A stretch of DNA of 64,000 nt from Lachnospiraceae bacterium (GTDB taxonomy: Bacteria; Bacillota; Clostridia; Lachnospirales; Lachnospiraceae), in contig JAFOEY010000011.1 in NCBI GenBank assembly GCA_017387565.1, positions 46,024-110,023 on the forward strand. The letters run 5' to 3'. The notes beneath the pieces were generated by a model, which saw only the letters and a program-made list of their open reading frames with translations, made no database searches and was not told where the DNA came from. Below, one piece after another: positions 47,430 to 56,530 of this stretch. Each line of letters opens with the position of its first letter. Positions within the stretch are counted from its first letter, which is position 1. The position numbers and the translations under genes were made by a program.

Positions 47430-48053
47430 TTATTCGATTACAACTTTAGTAAATACCAAAGGATACTCTATACCATCAATCATTTCAACTTCTGCACCTT
47501 CAGGTAAATCAATTGTCAAAGTATCACCTTCAATTGTAAAAACTTCATATCCTTTTTCTCCATCCAAAAACAATTTGTTTTTCTTTGCTTTGAAAACACC
47601 ATCTGACTTCGACTCTGATAAATAATCATCAGGATTTACTTCTGAACGTATTTCATTCCACTTGTACTCTTCCAAACTGCATCCATACTGAGCCTGGATG
47701 GCAGCATCTGCTTCCTCTCGAGACACACCTTTTTTTTCGAATTGCTTATACATTACTTCCACTGAATAAGGAACAAAAGCATTTATCCAATTGTCAATCG
47801 TCTCTTTTGTGGATTCTTCATCAGCATACATGCTGTATGTACCATCTTCTTTAAATTCAAACATCATTCTTATCTCAAAACTTTGATGGAAATCTTCATA
47901 TCCGGATCCCAGATCCTCTTCCATTGCAGCAGAGTAATCAATGGTTGTCTCCCATGTTCCATACAACATCTCTGATGTATCTTCACACCCGCATAATGAA
48001 ATGGCGAGCACAATCATCAAAAACACTGCTATAATTCTTTTTCCTTTTTTCAT
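47430..48053 (-). CDS. Putative lipoprotein of unknown function
   Basis: A 207-aa protein beginning MKKGKRIIAVFLMIVLAISL with lipobox LCGC-E. The mature part has a lipocalin-like alternation (GTWETTIDYSAA, MMFEFKEDGTYSM, GVFKAKKNKLFLDGEKGYEV, TLTIDLPEG) similar to DUF-type small lipoproteins that test for GTW...DGTY patterns. No definite family. The ATG at 48053 follows AAAGGG; earlier in-frame starts would bury the signal peptide. It overlaps no gene but begins 32 bases after the galE stop. Confidence 0.78.
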   Translation of the reverse strand: MKKGKRIIAVFLMIVLAISLCGCEDTSEMLYGTWETTIDYSAAMEEDLGSGYEDFHQSFEIRMMFEFKEDGTYSMYADEESTKETIDNWINAFVPYSVEVMYKQFEKKGVSREEADAAIQAQYGCSLEEYKWNEIRSEVNPDDYLSESKSDGVFKAKKNKLFLDGEKGYEVFTIEGDTLTIDLPEGAEVEMIDGIEYPLVFTKVVIE

Positions 48054-48084
48054 TTTCCCTTTCTCTCCCACACATAAGTTTATC

Positions 48085-49092
48085 CTAATGATTTCCAAAT
48101 GCCATCTGGGTAAAGTGCCATGAATCTTTGCACATACGCTCTAAATCATATTGTGCTTCCCAGCCAAGCTCGTCTTTTGCTTTTTGAGGATTTGCATAGC
48201 AGGTTGCTATATCTCCGGCACGGCGGGGTTTAATCTCATACGGAATTTTCACACCATTGGCAGCTTCAAAAGCCTTTACAATATCTAATACGGAATATCC
48301 GTTACCGGTACCTAAATTATAAATATTTACACCGGTTGTACTGGTAACCTTGTCAATTGCATTTACATGTCCTCTTGCCAGATCCACAACATGAATATAA
48401 TCTCTGACACCGGTTCCGTCAGGTGTATCATAATCATTTCCAAATACACCGAGTTTTTCCAGTTTGCCGATTGCAACCTGTGTAATATAAGGCATCAGAT
48501 TATTGGGGATACCGTTGGGAACTTCACCAATCAAACCGCTCTCATGTGCACCAATCGGATTAAAGTAACGAAGTAATACCACACTCCATTCCGGATCCGG
48601 AACACATAGATCACTTAGTATACGCTCTAAAAACAATTTAGTTGTTCCGTATGGATTGGTCGTACTGAGCGGAAAGTCCTCTGTGATCGGCACAGTTTTG
48701 GGCGAACCGTATACCGTTGCCGAAGAACTGAATATAATTCTTTTACAATGATATTCAGCCATTAATTCGCATAAATTCATGGTTCCCGTCAGATTATTCT
48801 GATAATAAAGCAGAGGCTTTTGAACCGATTCGCCAACGGCTTTTAATCCTGCAAAATGAATCACCGCATCAAATTTGTGAGATTCAAAAATAGGTCTCAT
48901 CTCTTCTTTATTCAGCATATCAGCCTGATAAAACACTACTTTTTTACCGGATATTTTCTCAATTTTATCCACAACTTCAATTTGGGAATTGTAGAGATTA
49001 TCAAAAATCACTACCTCATGTCCTTTTGCCAAAAGTTCTACACATGTATGAGAACCGATAAAACCGGTTCCGCCTGTAACTAAAATCTTCAT
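48085..49092 (-). CDS. galE: UDP-glucose 4-epimerase
   Basis: A 335-aa short-chain dehydrogenase-type epimerase interconverting UDP-glucose and UDP-galactose. NAD+ motif GGTGFIGS at residues 7-14, catalytic S in SSSATVYG and YxxxK in NPYGTTK, and the family motif RYFNPIGAHESGLIGE. AAGGAG precedes ATG. No other Leloir genes are adjacent, so it probably serves cell-surface glycan precursors. Confidence 0.96.
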   Translation of the reverse strand: MKILVTGGTGFIGSHTCVELLAKGHEVVIFDNLYNSQIEVVDKIEKISGKKVVFYQADMLNKEEMRPIFESHKFDAVIHFAGLKAVGESVQKPLLYYQNNLTGTMNLCELMAEYHCKRIIFSSSATVYGSPKTVPITEDFPLSTTNPYGTTKLFLERILSDLCVPDPEWSVVLLRYFNPIGAHESGLIGEVPNGIPNNLMPYITQVAIGKLEKLGVFGNDYDTPDGTGVRDYIHVVDLARGHVNAIDKVTSTTGVNIYNLGTGNGYSVLDIVKAFEAANGVKIPYEIKPRRAGDIATCYANPQKAKDELGWEAQYDLERMCKDSWHFTQMAFGNH

Positions 49093-49173
49093 TTAAATTG
49101 CTCCTTATGATCGTTTTGTATAATTTAAGTTTAAAACTTCATAAATACCATTTCTCTTGATTTCATAGTTTTA

Positions 49174-49848
49174 TTAGTTCATTTCCTTATTTTTCACAGC
49201 ATCCTGTAAAACATCTTCGACCCGATAGCATTTTTTATCACGCTCTTTAGCCTTTTGTACCTGAAACTCACAGATAGCCTGATCCTTGGAATCTTCAAAT
49301 TCACAATTTTTTGCAAAGGATAAAACCTCATCATACATCCCCGTTCTTCGCAAAATATCCAGAATACGAAGCATAAAATCCGGCAGTTCTCGTTTAGAAA
49401 GTTTTGAGCCATTTACCTCATTATAATACTTTAATGCCCTTTTTCTGCAGACAATGGCAATCGCATCTAACCCCGCATCATCACACGACCATGCCGCATA
49501 AAGAAAATGATCACCTGCTTTTTTATACTCTTTACAATGCTTGTAAATCAAAGCAATTTTTACAAATCGTTTTGCCTGCTCCGGAAGTCCGGCTATGTTG
49601 CCACAATTGACATATTCTTTGGAATCGATATATTTTTCTTCATATTCCGGCATTTCTTCCGATGTTGAAAAAACATTTCTGCAATAATCACATTTTCGTA
49701 CCCACAAAGGCATGGCACTTCGACGCACTTCAGCCGGTCTGAAATCCAGATCCGGACCTCCCTGCTGTGACCCCATAGCTAAGTATGTCACTTCATTTAC
49801 CCGTCCGCATATATTGCACTTCATGTTCTTTACAGCAAATTTCGACAC
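49174..49848 (-). CDS. DUF2225-like cysteine-rich protein
   Basis: A 224-aa cytoplasmic protein. It begins with a zinc-binding module (CNICGRVNEV ... CDYCRNVFS) and continues as TPR-like helical repeats (about 80-200: FVKIALIYKHCKEYKKAGDH, AIAIVCRKRALKYYNEV). This matches DUF2225 proteins. I place the start at the GTG at 49848 because GGAGG lies 8 bases upstream; a TTG five codons earlier overlaps that site. Function unknown. Confidence 0.8.
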   Translation of the reverse strand: MSKFAVKNMKCNICGRVNEVTYLAMGSQQGGPDLDFRPAEVRRSAMPLWVRKCDYCRNVFSTSEEMPEYEEKYIDSKEYVNCGNIAGLPEQAKRFVKIALIYKHCKEYKKAGDHFLYAAWSCDDAGLDAIAIVCRKRALKYYNEVNGSKLSKRELPDFMLRILDILRRTGMYDEVLSFAKNCEFEDSKDQAICEFQVQKAKERDKKCYRVEDVLQDAVKNKEMN

Positions 49849-50089
49849 TCTTTTGTCCTCCAAAAATACAAATCGTCCTGATATTACATTCGTTTACATC
49901 TCCAATATATATAATTCACAATGCCTCGTACAATGATTTTATTTTTAACCAGATCATAACACCTGACCATTTTCTCATAAACTATTCATTGCATCGGAAA
50001 TGCAAACCAGCAAAAATATTATAGCATTTTTCCATTCTTTAATCTACTGAATTTCACACGAATCTTTCCACTACATTTTTAATATATTT

Positions 50090-50132
50090 CCTTTTCGGAT
50101 TTGTGTTCCTAATATATATCTTTGTTCGCCGG
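50090..50132. repeat. Family B element, left-half fragment
   Basis: Identical to 18655-18697 except for one base. Read on the minus strand it enters the 3' end of the YolD-like gene and provides its last seven sense codons or so and its stop. Confidence 0.88.
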
Positions 50133-50459
50133 CTTTTCAAACGCATTTCTTCTCTCTTCAGTAATGTCATAAATATCATCAAATGGGATCTTGGTATTGA
50201 CAACCTTAAGGTATCGCACATTCGTATCAATCCCGGACACCATTCCACACATCTTAAGATATTCATCTTTTGCATAATACGTAACGGTTATTATATCGTT
50301 TTTTTGTATAGAACGCATTTTATCATCCAGTTCCGCTTTTCGTTCTTCCGAAAGTTCTATTTTGGGGACAATCATTTTTTCCTTCTCGGCCAGTAATTCT
50401 TCAAATCCTTTTAGTGCCGCAAACGGCATAAACTGTTTGGCTCTCTCGCTTCGGTCCAT
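50109..50459 (-). CDS. YolD-like protein
   Basis: A 116-aa protein of the YolD-like family: MDRSERAKQFMPFAALKGFE is the family's conserved head, followed by a basic/acidic helix and an OB/SH3-like end (DIITVTYYAKDEYLKMCGMV). YolD proteins accompany Y-family polymerases and may resemble UmuD. The start at 50459 follows AGAGGG and lies 7 bases after the polymerase stop. The C-terminal residues PANKDIY and stop come from a repeat element (50090-50132), so the ancestral end was probably replaced. Confidence 0.85.
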   Translation of the reverse strand: MDRSERAKQFMPFAALKGFEELLAEKEKMIVPKIELSEERKAELDDKMRSIQKNDIITVTYYAKDEYLKMCGMVSGIDTNVRYLKVVNTKIPFDDIYDITEERRNAFEKPANKDIY

Positions 50460-50466
50460 TTTCCCT

Positions 50467-51744
50467 CTATTCACCGCTTTTATGCCCTCCAATCTGCTGA
50501 TTGCGTTCCCGCATCGTTGCACCTTCCTCAAAATTCATTCCCTTTAATACAGCATTTTTCCCATACTTTTTCTTAATAGACAGCATCGCCTGTTGTATAC
50601 GACGTTCTTTTTCTACTTTTTGTGGGTCAGTGAATAAATCATATTGTAAAAACTCTTCCCCAACGACACGGTTACACGTCAGATGAATTCTTCGGATAGA
50701 CAGATTCGGATCTTTTATACGATCATATAACCGCTCTACTTCCGGAATGATTTTACTCGGCAAATTCGTTGGTGATAAAAAAGATACCGTCCCATGTGCC
50801 GGCTCTAAATGCAATGCATTCGAATATCCCATATGAAGTGTCAGCGAATCGGTTACCAGACCTTTATCAAGCATATCCAGACACAGCTCGTCTGCCATTT
50901 CTTTTACCACCAACCTTCCCTCCTCATGTCCATAGTCTCTGGATAGAACCTGCCCGCTTGTCAGGCTGTTGGATTTTGCATGAAAATTCTTGATATCGGC
51001 CATTGTTGTCGGTTCTTTTCCCCATGCATGGTCAATAAGCAATTCTGCATCCACACCAAAAAGCTGATATAATAAATCTTCATCCGCCTCTGTAATTTCC
51101 CGCATGGTAGTAATCCCAAATCTTTGCAGCTTTCTGGCTATTCCCGGACCAATCCGCCAGAAATCCGTCAATGGTCTGTGATCCCACAAAGTCTTTTGAT
51201 AGGTTTCTATCGTCAATTCTCCAATATGATCCTCAACGTGCTTGGCTGTCACATCCAATGCAATTTTAGCCAGGTAAAGATTGCTGCCGATACCACAAGT
51301 TGCCGTTAGTCCCTTTTCTTCATAAATATCCTGCATCATACGGATACTGAGTTCTTTTGCACTCATTCCATACATGGACAGATATTCGGTCACATCCATA
51401 AAAGCTTCATCAATGGAATACACATGGATATCTTCTTTAGCGATATACTTCAGATAAATCGCATAAATATCTGCGGCATACTCCATATATAATTTCATTC
51501 GCGGAGTTGCCATGATATAATCAATATCCGCGGGTATCTCAAAAACACGACACCGGTTGGCAACTCCCAATGCTTTCATAGATGGAGAAACCGCCAGGCA
51601 GATTGTTTTTTCCGTCCTCTCTTTATCTGCCACAACCAGATTGGTTGTCAGCGGATCTAACTGACGCTCAACGCACTCTACCGATGCATAGAAGGATTTT
51701 AAATCAATACAGATATAAGTTCTTTCTTCACGTTCCTTCTTCAT
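50467..51744 (-). CDS. Y-family DNA polymerase (DinB/UmuC-UvrX type)
   Basis: A 425-aa translesion polymerase. Palm motifs YICIDLKSFYASVE with the first metal Asp and YSIDEAFMDVT with the second Asp/Glu pair; steric and thumb region GLTATCGIGSNLYLAKIA; HhH segment FWRIGPGIARKLQRFGI; little-finger domain to about 400. This is the UvrX/YqjW-like branch, which in Firmicutes is usually DNA-damage induced and paired with YolD. No LexA box was identified. It starts 10 bases after the copA stop, so it may be read through from the copper operon. Confidence 0.93.
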   Translation of the reverse strand: MKKEREERTYICIDLKSFYASVECVERQLDPLTTNLVVADKERTEKTICLAVSPSMKALGVANRCRVFEIPADIDYIMATPRMKLYMEYAADIYAIYLKYIAKEDIHVYSIDEAFMDVTEYLSMYGMSAKELSIRMMQDIYEEKGLTATCGIGSNLYLAKIALDVTAKHVEDHIGELTIETYQKTLWDHRPLTDFWRIGPGIARKLQRFGITTMREITEADEDLLYQLFGVDAELLIDHAWGKEPTTMADIKNFHAKSNSLTSGQVLSRDYGHEEGRLVVKEMADELCLDMLDKGLVTDSLTLHMGYSNALHLEPAHGTVSFLSPTNLPSKIIPEVERLYDRIKDPNLSIRRIHLTCNRVVGEEFLQYDLFTDPQKVEKERRIQQAMLSIKKKYGKNAVLKGMNFEEGATMRERNQQIGGHKSGE

Positions 51745-51753
51745 ATTCCTTCT

Positions 51754-51966
51754 TCACTCACAAGATCCCCCAAATTGGTATCCCTGTTCTTCCACAACTT
51801 TTTTAATCAGTGCTTCATCCGTTGCATCATGTAAGGTAAGGGTAACCGTATTCGTATTGTGATCTGCAACTGCCATTTCAACCGTTTCCAGTTCTTCCAA
51901 TGCCTTTTTTACCCTTGCTTCGCAATGTTCACACATCATACCCTCTACTTTTATTTTTTTCGTCAT
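51754..51966 (-). CDS. copZ: CopZ-like copper chaperone from internal start within copA
   Basis: A 70-aa HMA domain with metal site MCEHC. AAGGAG (51976-51981) followed after nine bases by ATG (51966) in the copA frame is as good as any ribosome site in the window. It sits inside the linker of CopA, where a perfect site is not needed for the ATPase. Internal initiation would give free CopZ plus the fused copy. Production of the short form is inference; sequence evidence for the site is direct. Confidence 0.65.
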   Translation of the reverse strand: MTKKIKVEGMMCEHCEARVKKALEELETVEMAVADHNTNTVTLTLHDATDEALIKKVVEEQGYQFGGSCE

Positions 51967-54399
51967 GTTTATATGCTCCTTTCGCTCTGTTATATTTTCT
52001 GCATCCGATTTCTTTTCTTCTTCTGCTTTTCGATTTAATTTCTGATTCATATCCACGTCTGGTTTTTGATTTAGTTTCTGATCCGTTTCATCATCTATAA
52101 TCAGATCTTTGTTTTGACTTCTTGTATATCTCCTCTTTATTTTATCATGTCTTGTATCATACATCCTGCATAAATTCAGTCTTAATGCATTGGTTACAAC
52201 ACAAAAGCTCGACAAACTCATAGCGGCTGCCGCAAACATAGGATTCAATTCCCAATGCAAAAACGGAATAAATAACCCCGCCGCAAGCGGAATTCCAAAT
52301 GTGTTGTAAATAAATGCCCAGAATAAATTTTGATGAATATTGCGAAGTGTTGCTTTACTCAATCGAATAGCAGCAGGAACATCCAAGAGACTGCTCTTCA
52401 TCAAAACCACATCTGCCGCATCCATTGCAACATCCGTTCCGGTTTTTATGGCAATCCCAATATCTGCCACGGTAAGAGCAGGTGCATCATTGATACCGTC
52501 TCCTACCATGATCACAGTTCCTTCGTCCTGATACTTTCGTACCACCTTTTCTTTTTGATCCGGTAACACACCGGCAATTACTTCATCCACACCGGACTGC
52601 TTTGCGATCGCACGGGCTGTTTGTTCGTGATCTCCGGTTAACATTATGACCTTTATTCCCATGTTTCTTAATTCTTCTACTGCCTGTGCACTGTCCTCCT
52701 TTATGACATCAGCAACTGCGATCATTCCAAGAAAATCCGATTCCTTCGCGAAAAACAACGGTGTTTTTCCTTCACTTGCCAATATCTTTGATTGATCAAT
52801 TATCTCCTTTGGAACAGAAATATACTGCGTGATAAACTTTAAATTACCGCCTAATGACCTCACTCCATCAACAAGTGCGCATACGCCATATCCGGGCTTT
52901 ATTTCAAATTCGGTCACAGGTAACGCTTTTGTCTGTTGCATTTTTGCATATTCTTTGATTGCATCAGCAAGCGGATGCTCACTATATTGTTCAAGCGCAT
53001 AAGCATATGTCAGCAATTTGTCAGCACTTCCATCCTCTTTAGCAACAACATCCGTCACTTTCGGCTTCCCCTGTGTAATGGTTCCTGTCTTATCCAGAAT
53101 AACAACATCTGCTTTTCCTGTATTTTCCAATGAAGTGGCCGTTTTAAATAAAATTCCGTTTTTTGCGCCTACTCCATTGCCAACCATAATGGCAACCGGA
53201 GTAGCCAGCCCCAGTGCACATGGACAACTGATGACCAATACCGAAATTCCCCTTGCCAGAGCATAACCAAAACTATTTCCCAACAGGAGCCAGATTATGG
53301 TTGTAATAAAAGCGATAACTAATACCGTCGGAACAAATACACTGGAAACAACATCCGCAATTTTGGCAATTGGAGCCTTTGTTGCGGCCGCATCGGAAAC
53401 CATCTGCACAATCTTTGAAAATGTCGTATCTTCAAATTCATTTATTACCTCACATTTTAAAAAACCGGATTGATTCAGCGTTGCGGCAGAAATCAAATCT
53501 CCTGCATTTTTATCTACCGGAATACTCTCTCCTGTTAAAGAAGCTTCATTTACTGCACTGTTTCCTTCTATGATTCTTCCATCAGCCGGAATATTCTCGC
53601 CCGGTCTTACAACAAAAATGTCACCTTTTTTCAACTCTTTAGCCGGGATTATACATTCTTTTCCGTCTTTTATTATAACAGCCGTCGTGGGAGCCAGATT
53701 CATCAGACTTTTTAACGCATCTGTTGTTCTGCCTTTTGAATATGCCTCTAACATTTTTCCCACTGTTATCAAAGTTAATATCGTCGCTCCGGATTCAAAA
53801 TAAAAATCATCCATCTGATGCATGTTCATATTGCTGTCATATCCCATTGAAGCCATGGCAAACAAGGCAACTGTACTATATGCAAATGCCGCTCCCGCTC
53901 CCAAAGCAACCAAGGTATCCATATTAGGTGATTTATGAAACAACGCCCGAAAACCACTGATGAAGAACTTCTGATTGATTACCATGATGGCAATTGTCAA
54001 TAACATCTGCAAAAGTCCCATAGAAACAGAATTTGACAAAAAATCCGGTATTGGCCAGCGAAACATCATATGTCCCATGGAAAAATACATCAGCACAATC
54101 CAGAACAATAATGATGCAACAAGCCGCTTTTTTAATCTTTGCATCTCTTCATCCAAAGACAGCTCCTGTTTTAATCCTGTTTTCTGTTGCTGTCTGCCAT
54201 CCTCTTGTAAATACGCCTTATAACCGGCCTTCTCAACTGCCCGGATAATATCCTTGCTTTCGGCATTACCGGAAACCGCCATTGAATTGGTCAAAAGGCT
54301 GACATTGCAGTTTTCTACTCCGGAAACATGCGCGACTGCCTTTTCAATGCGGGTAGCACATGCTGCACAACTCATTCCGGCTATCTTATACTGCTCCAT
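51754..54399 (-). CDS. copA: Cu+-exporting P1B-type ATPase fused to a CopZ-like domain
   Basis: An 881-aa copper exporter. N-terminal HMA domain with GMSCAACAT; eight membrane segments; transport site SCPCALGLATP with CPC; phosphorylation DKTGT; MVGDGINDAPAL; and late-membrane YNTFG and MSLSS residues of Cu-type pumps. After about residue 745 comes a charged, low-complexity linker with QKLNQK-type repeats, then a second complete HMA domain (MTKKIKVEGMMCEHCEARVK, last 70 residues). A C-terminal HMA domain is unusual for CopA. That domain has its own ribosome site (51966). Start ATG 54399 with GGAG. Operon partner: csoR upstream. Confidence 0.95.
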   Translation of the reverse strand: MEQYKIAGMSCAACATRIEKAVAHVSGVENCNVSLLTNSMAVSGNAESKDIIRAVEKAGYKAYLQEDGRQQQKTGLKQELSLDEEMQRLKKRLVASLLFWIVLMYFSMGHMMFRWPIPDFLSNSVSMGLLQMLLTIAIMVINQKFFISGFRALFHKSPNMDTLVALGAGAAFAYSTVALFAMASMGYDSNMNMHQMDDFYFESGATILTLITVGKMLEAYSKGRTTDALKSLMNLAPTTAVIIKDGKECIIPAKELKKGDIFVVRPGENIPADGRIIEGNSAVNEASLTGESIPVDKNAGDLISAATLNQSGFLKCEVINEFEDTTFSKIVQMVSDAAATKAPIAKIADVVSSVFVPTVLVIAFITTIIWLLLGNSFGYALARGISVLVISCPCALGLATPVAIMVGNGVGAKNGILFKTATSLENTGKADVVILDKTGTITQGKPKVTDVVAKEDGSADKLLTYAYALEQYSEHPLADAIKEYAKMQQTKALPVTEFEIKPGYGVCALVDGVRSLGGNLKFITQYISVPKEIIDQSKILASEGKTPLFFAKESDFLGMIAVADVIKEDSAQAVEELRNMGIKVIMLTGDHEQTARAIAKQSGVDEVIAGVLPDQKEKVVRKYQDEGTVIMVGDGINDAPALTVADIGIAIKTGTDVAMDAADVVLMKSSLLDVPAAIRLSKATLRNIHQNLFWAFIYNTFGIPLAAGLFIPFLHWELNPMFAAAAMSLSSFCVVTNALRLNLCRMYDTRHDKIKRRYTRSQNKDLIIDDETDQKLNQKPDVDMNQKLNRKAEEEKKSDAENITERKEHINMTKKIKVEGMMCEHCEARVKKALEELETVEMAVADHNTNTVTLTLHDATDEALIKKVVEEQGYQFGGSCE

Positions 54400-54505
54400 A
54401 ATCTGTTTCACTCCATTTCCATTATAACTACGTCAAACATAGTGTCTGTTTTTTAAGAATACTTATTCGGATCATTTTCCTGCACTCTATAAAAGCATAC
54501 TCTGC

Positions 54506-54808
54506 CTACTTCATTAATTTTTGTAATGTTTCGAGCAATTCATCCACTGTTTCGTTTTTACCGTTTCGTATATCCTCTGTCACACATGTTTTGATATGAT
54601 TTTCCAGAAGAACTCGATTAAAACTGTTCAAGGCAGCACGAACGGCTGAAACCTGTATCATGATATCCGTGCAATATGCATCCCGTTCAACCATTCCTTT
54701 AATTCCCCTAATTTGTCCTTCAATCCGATTTAACCGACTGATATATTCTTTATGCTCAATGTCACTTCGTTCTTTCTTTTTTTGTGTACAACAAGTTTTG
54801 TTTTCCAA
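54506..54808 (-). CDS. csoR: Copper-sensing transcriptional repressor
   Basis: A 100-aa CsoR/DUF156 protein. The Cu(I) ligands C46, H71 and C75 (AYCTDI, ENHIKTC) identify the copper-sensing class rather than FrmR or RcnR. An additional N-terminal CC pair at 6-7 is present. The start codon is TTG at 54808, with GAGGAG 8 bases upstream. It precedes copA by 107 bases on the same strand and its own promoter contains a matching operator (54879-54895), so it autoregulates the csoR-copA(Z) operon. Confidence 0.93.
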   Translation of the reverse strand: MENKTCCTQKKKERSDIEHKEYISRLNRIEGQIRGIKGMVERDAYCTDIMIQVSAVRAALNSFNRVLLENHIKTCVTEDIRNGKNETVDELLETLQKLMK

Positions 54809-54873
54809 AATTAAATCTCCTCTTCTTTCGAAACAAGTCCGCTCATCTCACAGTTTTAAATAAAACTATCCGC

Positions 54874-54902
54874 ATTATATACCCCCTAGGGGTATGCGTC
54901 AA
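54874..54902 (-). promoter_or_regulatory. csoR-copA promoter with CsoR operator in the spacer
   Basis: On the minus strand: -35 TTGACG (54897-54902), 17-bp spacer, -10 TATAAT (54874-54879). The spacer is the near-palindrome ATACCCCTAGGGGGTAT (54879-54895), closely resembling the B. subtilis copZA CsoR site (known). CsoR bound here would block RNA polymerase until copper binds. Confidence 0.88.
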
Positions 54903-55065
54903 GTGTTCTTTTTAATTTGTTTTCCATTTTCAGTTTCGTATGTAATTTGCAATAAATCCAAAGCAAAAATAAAATCGTAATAAAATTTCAATTTCTTATA
55001 GCACGCAATTCATAAAACATGTATAATGGAATAAATTACAAAATTCTTGATACGAGGTTACAAAT

Positions 55066-55269
55066 ATGGAGAAAATCAAATTATCTGACTTAATTGGTGC
55101 CGGAACCGTCTCTGTTGCTCAAAAGGTTACTATCAATATGGAAAGTTTTTCCAGAGAACCTGCCTTTGAGGGTTGTGCGGCAGATATTCCGGATGGTTAT
55201 AAAAACTTTGTTGTAAATGGCGTTGCCGCAGAAAATGATACATTAAAAATACGTGTTACTGTTTTTTAG
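55066..55269 (+). CDS. Small orphan protein of unknown function
   Basis: A 67-aa protein, soluble-looking, slightly acidic, with one Cys (FEGCAADI) and a beta-rich end (NDTLKIRVTVF). No family recognised. Support for a real gene: ACGAGG 8 bases before ATG, a TATAAT at 55022-55027 and a strong terminator immediately after. It is one of the few plus-strand genes, between two minus-strand units. Confidence 0.7.
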   Translation: MEKIKLSDLIGAGTVSVAQKVTINMESFSREPAFEGCAADIPDGYKNFVVNGVAAENDTLKIRVTVF

Positions 55270-55276
55270 TATACAA

Positions 55277-55311
55277 AAATCGCTTAAGCCTTATCGGCCT
55301 AAGCGATTTTC
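55277..55311. terminator. Bidirectional intrinsic terminator
   Basis: AAAATCGCTTAAGCC / GGCCTAAGCGATTTT, loop TTATC, with A and T flanks. It serves the plus-strand orphan gene and probably the minus-strand diguanylate cyclase (55358). Confidence 0.88.
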
Positions 55312-55357
55312 AATTTCAAAACCTTGCAAAAAACCCTTCTGTTTACCTAAACTTCAT

Positions 55358-56467
55358 TTACAAATCACTACATACTGTCCGATTTCTTCCTCCCTGCTTT
55401 GCCTGATACATTGCCTTATCCGCTTTTTCAAAGATTTCTTCAGTGCTCATATCCTCACCACTGTATTGGAAAATTCCGGCGCTGATACTGCAATGTCTAT
55501 CCGGCATAAAAGAAAACCTTTCCTGATAAATCATATGGCGAATTCTTTCGATCAGCTCAAACGTTGTTTCCTTTGTATAACCATGTAGAATAACGCCAAA
55601 TTCTTCGCCGCCATAACGAAAAGCCTTAGCTTTTGCAGGACATTGATTCCTTAAGATCTCTGCAATTCTGATTAAGACAAGGTCCCCTTTATCATGACCA
55701 TAGTTATCATTCACTGACTTAAAGAAATCCACATCAATTACTACAACACTAATCATTTTGTCATTGTCGTGACACCATCTGATTTCCTCTTCAAGACAAT
55801 GATAAAACTCAGAATGATTATACAGACCTGTCATAGAATCCATCTTTAAGGCATTGTGCATTCTTTCCTGTGTAAGAGAAGTCTGAAAAATGATATCATT
55901 TTTATCTCTGGTATATGAACATAAAAACTGACAAATATAGTATACAACCAATAATAGCACTAATCCTGCAATTACATTGAACCATCTTTGCGAAGAATTC
56001 CATGAATTATCAAAAATGGGTGCCAGAAATGCCGTAACAATCAACAAAATCGCTGAAGCAATTCCGCTTATCTTCGTCATATTGACATCATCCAGAATAC
56101 AGGAAACCACAATGGGAACAACAAAAGCCGCTGATGAAATCAGAAAATAACTGTGTATTGTAGATATTACAGAACATATAATCAAAAGACTGCATACCAC
56201 CGCATAGTTTTTAACCATTTCAGATTCGGAATGATTTTGAATAAATTGTGCGCAGCCAACACTGATTAAATTAATCGTTGTCGGAGTGATAACATATATA
56301 AAAGCAAACTTTACCGGAGTATACTGAAATGCCCCCGTTAAAATATACATAAACAGAAACATAACCAGTTCTGCCAGAAAAATAATGCAGACAACAACAT
56401 AATAAGATGACAGTATTTTGTTTCGCCAGTAATTTTTTAATTGTAAGTATTCTTCTTGTGCGTTCAT
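55358..56467 (-). CDS. Membrane diguanylate cyclase (GGDEF)
   Basis: A 369-aa protein. Six membrane segments (about residues 22-184) without a large outside domain, a short helix, then a GGDEF domain from about 205. Active motif GGEEF at 286-290, metal site VIDVDFFKSVND at 243-254. The allosteric inhibition site RxxD five residues before GGEEF is absent, so product inhibition through it is unlikely. It makes c-di-GMP from two GTP. Instead of protein feedback, a c-di-GMP-I riboswitch with terminator sits in its leader (56531-56645), offering feedback at the mRNA level. AGAGGA precedes ATG. Confidence 0.93.
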   Translation of the reverse strand: MNAQEEYLQLKNYWRNKILSSYYVVVCIIFLAELVMFLFMYILTGAFQYTPVKFAFIYVITPTTINLISVGCAQFIQNHSESEMVKNYAVVCSLLIICSVISTIHSYFLISSAAFVVPIVVSCILDDVNMTKISGIASAILLIVTAFLAPIFDNSWNSSQRWFNVIAGLVLLLVVYYICQFLCSYTRDKNDIIFQTSLTQERMHNALKMDSMTGLYNHSEFYHCLEEEIRWCHDNDKMISVVVIDVDFFKSVNDNYGHDKGDLVLIRIAEILRNQCPAKAKAFRYGGEEFGVILHGYTKETTFELIERIRHMIYQERFSFMPDRHCSISAGIFQYSGEDMSTEEIFEKADKAMYQAKQGGRNRTVCSDL

Positions 56468-56530
56468 AATATTATCCTCTGACCGAAAATATCAGCGCGC
56501 ATCAAAAAAAAGAATACCTTTTGATTCTTG

